Shown here: positions 58,808-64,000 of the stretch, in pieces | Position numbering within the stretch: position 1 is the first letter of the stretch | Layout of the letters: each line of letters starts with the position of its first letter | Notes under the pieces: generated by a model | Database searches by the model: none | Told to the model about the DNA's origin: nothing | What the model saw: only the letters and a program-made list of their open reading frames with translations | NCBI RefSeq assembly: GCF_030272615.1 | Contig: NC_081405.1 | Coordinates: 308,798,014-308,862,013 of the forward strand | Source of the DNA: Cryptomeria japonica | Taxonomy: Eukaryota; Streptophyta; Pinopsida; Cupressales; Cupressaceae | Length of the DNA: 64,000 nucleotides | Direction: 5' to 3' | Made by a program: the position numbers and the translations under genes

Positions 58808-59939
58808 ATGGCTTATCCTCGCTCAGCCAGATTATTTGCCGTGCTAATAGTGCTGGAAGTTCTGTTCAGCATTGGTTACTGCACTTCCCAATTCGTAGAT
58901 TCACGGGCAGCTTATTACGGAACTCCGGATGGCTTAGGAACTTCCAGTAATAAATACTAACATTATATGTTGGCATTATGATTTAGTTTTGATTCTTTTA
59001 TTAAAGAAATGAAGGACAAGGAAGCTAAATATGAATGTGCAGGTGGCGCTTGTGGATATGGTGAGTATGGGAGAGACGTGAAGGCTGGAAATGTTGCAGC
59101 AGCAAGTCAGTTATTATACAGAAATGGGGCTGGATGTGGCGCTTGCTATCAGGTAATCATTATTATACATTTAAATAAGCATCCTATTAAAATACGATAC
59201 ACTGGAGTGCTGAATGGTGTTTCTTGTTAAATAGGTGAGATGCAAAAATAAGTATCTATGTACATACAGCGGAGTAACAGTAGTGGTCACAGATCATGGA
59301 GAAGGCGATCGAACTGATTTCATTATGAGTCCTCATGCTTTCACAACTATGGCCTGGCCGGGGAAAGATGAGCAGCTTAAGGCTTTGGGTGTTGTTGACA
59401 TTGAGTACAAACGGTAATTAAGAATAGAGAGATTTAAACATTACACTATTCTCAGCTTTTAACATATTCTCAACTTTGAGTAACTAATGCTGATGATGGT
59501 GGCTGCAATATGTCAGAGTGGCTTGCAACTATCCTGGCCACAACATCTGGTTCCAGATTAACAAAAGCACCAATTACCCCTATTATCTATCTTTGATGTT
59601 GCTGTACCAAGGAGGCCAAAGAGATGTAGTGGCTGTAGAACTTTCCCAGGTATATAGAACAAAATCATACTTTACAGTGCAAATTCATCTTAATCTTATA
59701 ATATATTGATTTTCTATTGCTAACATGGGAGGGTGTAATGGCAGGAGAGAACTTCTGATTGGAAAGCAATGCGGAGGAGTTATGGGGCTGTGTGGGACAT
59801 AGTAACGGCACCTGCAGAGTGCAATCTGGCTCTCCGATTTCAACTGTCAGGGGGAGAATGGATTTATGCTCAGAATCCTATTCCCTCACATTGGAAAGCT
59901 GGCGATGTTTATGATGCTGGCGTTCAGCTCAAATACTGA
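58808..59939 (+). CDS. Expansin-like B (EXLB) protein, five exons
   Basis: Predicted secreted cell-wall protein of the expansin superfamily, 251 residues, typical for EXLB. Exons are 58808-58946, 59043-59152, 59235-59413, 59517-59649 and 59745-59939; all four introns (82-103 bases) are GT-AG and the first holds TACTAAC, a likely branch site. Residues 1-24 form a signal peptide (hydrophobic run 'LFAVLIVLEVLFSIGYC'). The double-psi beta-barrel follows: 'YYGTPDGLGTSS', 'GACGYGEYGRDV', 'YRNGAGCGACYQVRC', 'VTVVVTDHGEGDRTDFIMS'. The His-Phe-Asp motif of true expansins is absent, reading DFI here, as expected for expansin-like proteins. The C-terminal CBM63-type domain has 'YLSLMLLYQGGQRDVVAVEL', 'MRRSYGAVWDI' and 'IPSHWKAGDVYDAGVQL'. 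There is no break in any exon, so the gene looks functional. True wall-loosening activity is unproven for this subfamily. EXLA is the alternative; the 'VVTDHGEGDRTDFI' and 'MRRSYGAVWD' blocks favour EXLB. Confidence 0.93.
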
Positions 59940-60054
59940 TCATTATTATAAGTACGTAACTTGGTGGCATTTAATTTAAATAAATTCATGCAGGGAGATT
60001 TATTGTATTTCTCTCTTCTTGCACTTGCCCCCAAAACATGTCTTACCAATCTTA

Positions 60055-60060
60055 AATAAA
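60055..60060 (+). terminator. Possible poly(A) signal of the expansin-like gene
   Basis: AATAAA about 115 bases after the stop codon. A second candidate (CAATAAAAATAA) lies near 60110. Confidence 0.45.
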
Positions 60061-60189
60061 TATTCACGTGTAGCAACAATGTATTATGGACTGAGTTGTT
60101 AATGCGTGCAATAAAAATAATATTAAATTTGATTGTAGGGTACCTTTTTGCTCTTGGTGTCTTTGTAGGGTAAGTGATCAACGTTTCAG

Positions 60190-61238
60190 TTCATAATGCT
60201 AATAATAATGTGATCACTTCGCTTTTCTTTTAAATCTTAATTGATTAGGATCCAGAAGCAGGGAAACAAGTAGTTTATGAGGTAGACGGAAGAATTATTC
60301 TGTTTTAAACAAATAATGAATTCAAGTAATGCATGTGTAGAAATGATAATATACAAATGAATCGTGAGATTGAACTAGTCAAGTATTGTATGATATATTG
60401 CACAAATAACACAATATTATATTCGATGTAATAGTAAGTGAAAAAATTTACATTTTGTAGAACAATATATTGTTATATTATATATAGCTTCAAAGAACAA
60501 TAATGAACTCTCTATTTAGATCATCTCAAAGATTCATATTATTATAATTATATTCAAATATTATAGTTATTGGACTTAATTTTTATAGAATTATTCATTT
60601 ATTTAACATTTAAGGAGTTATGGACCAAGCCAATAAATTTTACATCAAATAGACATGATAATACCTGTTAAAAATTGTATGCAGAATTAACTTTTATTGT
60701 TCCCTTCACGTGGTCACGGATATCTTTCAAGGCACCACATTGACTTATCACATTTAGATTTATAAAATCATATTTAAAACGGTTGATTAGTTAATTCACC
60801 ACTAATAAAGAGGATAATTTGTTGATGAGATAAGATATTTTCTCCACAACCTATGTGCATATAAAGAGATAGTGACATTCAAGAATTAATAATCCTTGAA
60901 CGAAAGACATATTCACTAAAGCCTAGAAGTTAAGAAAAAATTAAATTTCAATGAAGAACTTCATTCCCTATCACCATGGTTATAGATTTTTAGAAGTTCC
61001 TTAAAGATTGACACATTCTACTCTTATGCTATGACTATCTTGAGAAATATGTATCTATATGATTATTTTGTATTATAGGGATTTATAATTTTAATATTTT
61101 TTTATCATTGTACTGTTACAATAATCTAAGATTTAAAATAATTCCAATCCAAATTACTTTGGGAGAAACAAATATATTAAAATCAAATAGATAGTAAAAA
61201 TATAAGTACTATTTCATATTAAATATCTCTGTAATCTA
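60190..61238. other. AT-rich spacer
   Basis: No gene or element recognised downstream of the expansin-like gene. Confidence 0.5.
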
Positions 61239-63040
61239 GTTTTGATTAGGTAGAGTAGGAGGGATCAAACCCTCAAAGAAGGAAGCCTCATTACCTTGAA
61301 AATATTCCATTGGGTGAAATAGTAAAAGGAAATAACAAGGACTCTCATGAGGAGTGAGGTTGCCAAGAATATTTTGATAAAATCAACAATCTGGTGGGAA
61401 AAAAGGGTGTCCACCTAGAACTAAGACTTCTTTTCCAAAAATTTTGGGTTTTTAAAGGATCCCCACAACCTTACACAATAAAAACATTAAAATCTAAAAA
61501 AAGTATCCAAATAATGAATTAACAAAGAATCCACCTGCACACATAGAAAAAAATAGCTCCCATTGGAAACTAAATTAGGGAGAAAATGATTTAGACAACA
61601 ACTAGTCACCTCCAAGCCCACATCTAAATCCTCCTCTATAGGTCCAGTAGGATTAAGGATCACAATAGAAACCACCTCAAAACCAATCCAAAAATTAAGT
61701 TATTTTACTAAATCAAATCTTGTGACATCCAACTAATGCAAAGTCTAGAACCCAATGAAATCTACCAACATATCAATCTCAAAAGGATAAGTTAAGACTA
61801 AATTAACATCAGGAACCACCTCTATATGATGTACATGAGTGAAATTAAGGGATAAGGTAGAAAAAACACAAGTGTAGATAATGCTTTTTTTTTGTCATCT
61901 TCAATAGAGTCTAGACCCCAAGTAAACTCTCCTTGTGAGACATCATAGGAAACATGCTAGCAAAATCCTCCTCACTTTTGAGTTGGCATGACGAATAGGT
62001 ACTCCCAAAAAATCATTGTAAAAATTAGATTGGCCCCTACAAAGATAGAGTGAAGCTTGAAGGGTGAAATAAGAGTAATAAAGTTTAGATCACTTTCATA
62101 AAAAACACAACTATAAAAAGATCCATCTATAGTGATCCAAGATGCACATGAGAGAGTAAAATCCACCTTTACAGGAAACTCGTGGGAAAAAATAAGAAAG
62201 AGGCCAAAAAGGACACTTTCACTATTATGCAATAAAAATGAGGTCCTAACAAAGAAATCAAATAAAAGTGTCATTATCCCTAGAAGAGTCCCTACCAAGA
62301 TAGAGACACACTGTAAGGGGTAAATAAAAAGGGATGACATAGAGAAGCGAAGAAATGGCTCCTAATCACAAGAACCCATAGCTCACATGAGCACTAAAAA
62401 AAGAGTCATATATTTGGGTCACTAAAGCCAAGAGATCTATACATACAATAGAAAAGGAACAAGGAACAATACCAATAGGAACTTTCACAACCATGAAGCA
62501 ACACATTCAAGGATAAAAAAGCATAGATAACTCTAAGATATAGCCTAAAAAATTAGTTTCATATTATTAAATAGCCATGTGACATTCTCGAACCTAAACT
62601 AAGGAACCATCTGCTCTAAATAAGTAACAACAAACATTACTCTAGGCAATTAAAATAGTAGAGGAGAGGAAGAGAGAAACCTCCATACCAACAAAGGAAA
62701 ACGCTACAATAGAAGTCTTTCCTCCAAGAAATAATCGACCTAGGAAGAGATTGCTAAAGGATACCAAAGAAATGGGACAACAAAAGGCATATTTAAGAGA
62801 AGTCACCAAAAGGAGACCAACACCAAGTGAGACAAGTAGGAAATATAATTGAGTTGACAAAAAGCCCCATAAGGGCAAAGGAAAAGTAGAGCACACTAAA
62901 GAATCAATGGAGGAAGAAAAAAGGATAGAACCACAAAAGAAATCACCATTAAGGAAACCTCCATAGGGCCCTCACTGTTCTTGGAATCCTCCTCACAACC
63001 ATCACCTTCATATGCCTCTCAATCTTAGTCATCATTAGGG
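61239..63040 (-). mobile_element. Possible minus-strand LINE 3' fragment
   Basis: On the minus strand the end reads GGGTTTGATCCCTCC then CTACCTAATCAAAAC (about 61274 to 61241). This is like the 3' ends of LINE copies A and C (CCCTAATCAAAAAC, TACCTTAATCAAA). Upstream are stop-broken frames (61487-61675, 61972-62340, 62642-62896) that I do not recognise. No target duplication was found, so the assignment rests on the tail alone. Confidence 0.3.
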
Positions 63041-64000
63041 TTTTAGCTATAATTATATATTATATTTTGTATTTATAAAAAATAATCATTTAACCAATAC
63101 TATGATTTATTATTCTTCATATTTGATGGCATGAGTGTAATATCAAAGTTGATAGTGTGAAAATATTCTTGTGTACTCTAAACTTTGTAATTGTTTCTTT
63201 CATAGTATACAAGACCACAAGTACATGACTACATAATGAAGGGACCATGGTAGATATGTGATATACTATAGTAAGGAGTTATATTTGATAGATTTGGGAT
63301 TACAAACATTGTACGGAGATTGTATAGGACTAACCTAGGATGTGTAAGCATCATAGAGAAATGGGTGAGGATGTAGTAGTATCAACACTTTCTTTACCCC
63401 TGTAATTACATCATTACACCATTCTACTATGATCAAGTGACATGACAAGCTGGAAAAATATAGCAAGATCCACATCCAATACAAAATTGCATGCGATCAA
63501 CTTGTAGAGTAGTGAGACCACATTGGATAAATCCTTTAGTGATCTATTAGGTAAGGAGTGAGATATATGTGTAGTAGCTAATCAGGATGATGTAGGTGTA
63601 TGCCAAGGATACACTAGATGGAGGAGGACTACTCATCCTACCACCATGTTTCCCATACATCATCCAAATATAGGCCATAGTCTCATCAAATAAATAACTT
63701 AGAGAAGAGATATGGGGGGTATGAAGATAGAGACATGGAGGATAAGAAGGATGAAGATCTAAGTAGAGATCAATATTAGTCAATCATAGAGGATAGAAGG
63801 AAAATGGTTGAGGAGATAGGAGAGAGGAGAGAAGAATAGTAATGCACTACTAGAGAGACCGACTTCGTAAGCATGTGTATCATGGTCATCAACCTATTCA
63901 ATGGAAACACCAAATAATTGTGATTATAAAAAGACTTATGCATTTATTTAGATTATTATATTATTTCCTTTAATTTGTACGTATATTGTGAGATAGTTGG
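63041..64000. other. No recognisable gene
   Basis: Mixed-composition sequence with only short frames, such as 63547-63783 (-), lacking any family motif. Confidence 0.45.

Noticed and set aside
61255-61278. GGGTTTGATCCC on the minus strand resembles a tRNA B box, suggesting a SINE or tRNA gene
   Set aside because: No A box or cloverleaf can be drawn around it, and the flanking sequence fits a LINE 3' tail better.

Overview
This window is nuclear DNA from a seed plant. It holds one intact host gene with four GT-AG introns, an expansin-like B gene at 58808-59939. Almost everything else is layered, decayed transposable elements. The number of nested and solo LTR elements, the roughly one-in-ten LTR divergence of the oldest one and the AT-rich spacers would suit a conifer or another large plant genome. 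That placement is inference; nothing seen here fixes the species.

Layout. 151-6563 is a complete but dead Ty1/copia element (two ~1.2 kb LTRs, target duplication TAGCA). 7747-13942 is a dead Ty3/gypsy chromovirus with a C-terminal chromodomain. 14.4-22.7 kb holds three LINE insertions in a row. Each carries an unrecognised reading frame ('ORFx' below) downstream of, or in place of, the usual RNase H end. Two of the three are bounded by 17-bp target-site duplications, which shows that ORFx moved as part of the LINE RNA. 22.7-32.8 kb is AT-rich and gene-poor, with a foldback element, minisatellites, two tandem duplications, a PPR pseudogene fragment and a second copy of the expansin-like gene's upstream region.

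32842-41077 (minus strand) is a near full-length L1-type LINE with a 14-bp target duplication. Its 5' end was hit by a copia LTR, now solo (38996-41048, TCTTC duplication), which was itself hit by a Tat-type LTR, now solo (39894-40719, ACACC duplication). 41502-44161 is another minus-strand copia-type LTR containing a truncated LINE. Its internal region (44.2-46.2 kb, resuming at 57.7 kb) was split by a complete minus-strand Tat-type gypsy element at 46254-57701 (AGTAC duplication). That element keeps gag, protease and the tail of integrase but has lost reverse transcriptase, RNase H and the integrase core. It carries an antisense plant-mobile-domain fragment between pol and the 3' LTR.

57.9-60.1 kb holds the expansin-like B gene with its promoter repeats. 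60.1-64.0 kb is AT-rich sequence with no recognisable gene. The expansin-like protein is predicted to be secreted to the cell wall. The transposons do not cooperate with it; the layout mainly records insertion order: LINE, then copia LTR, then Tat LTR near 39-41 kb, and copia, then Tat near 46-57 kb.
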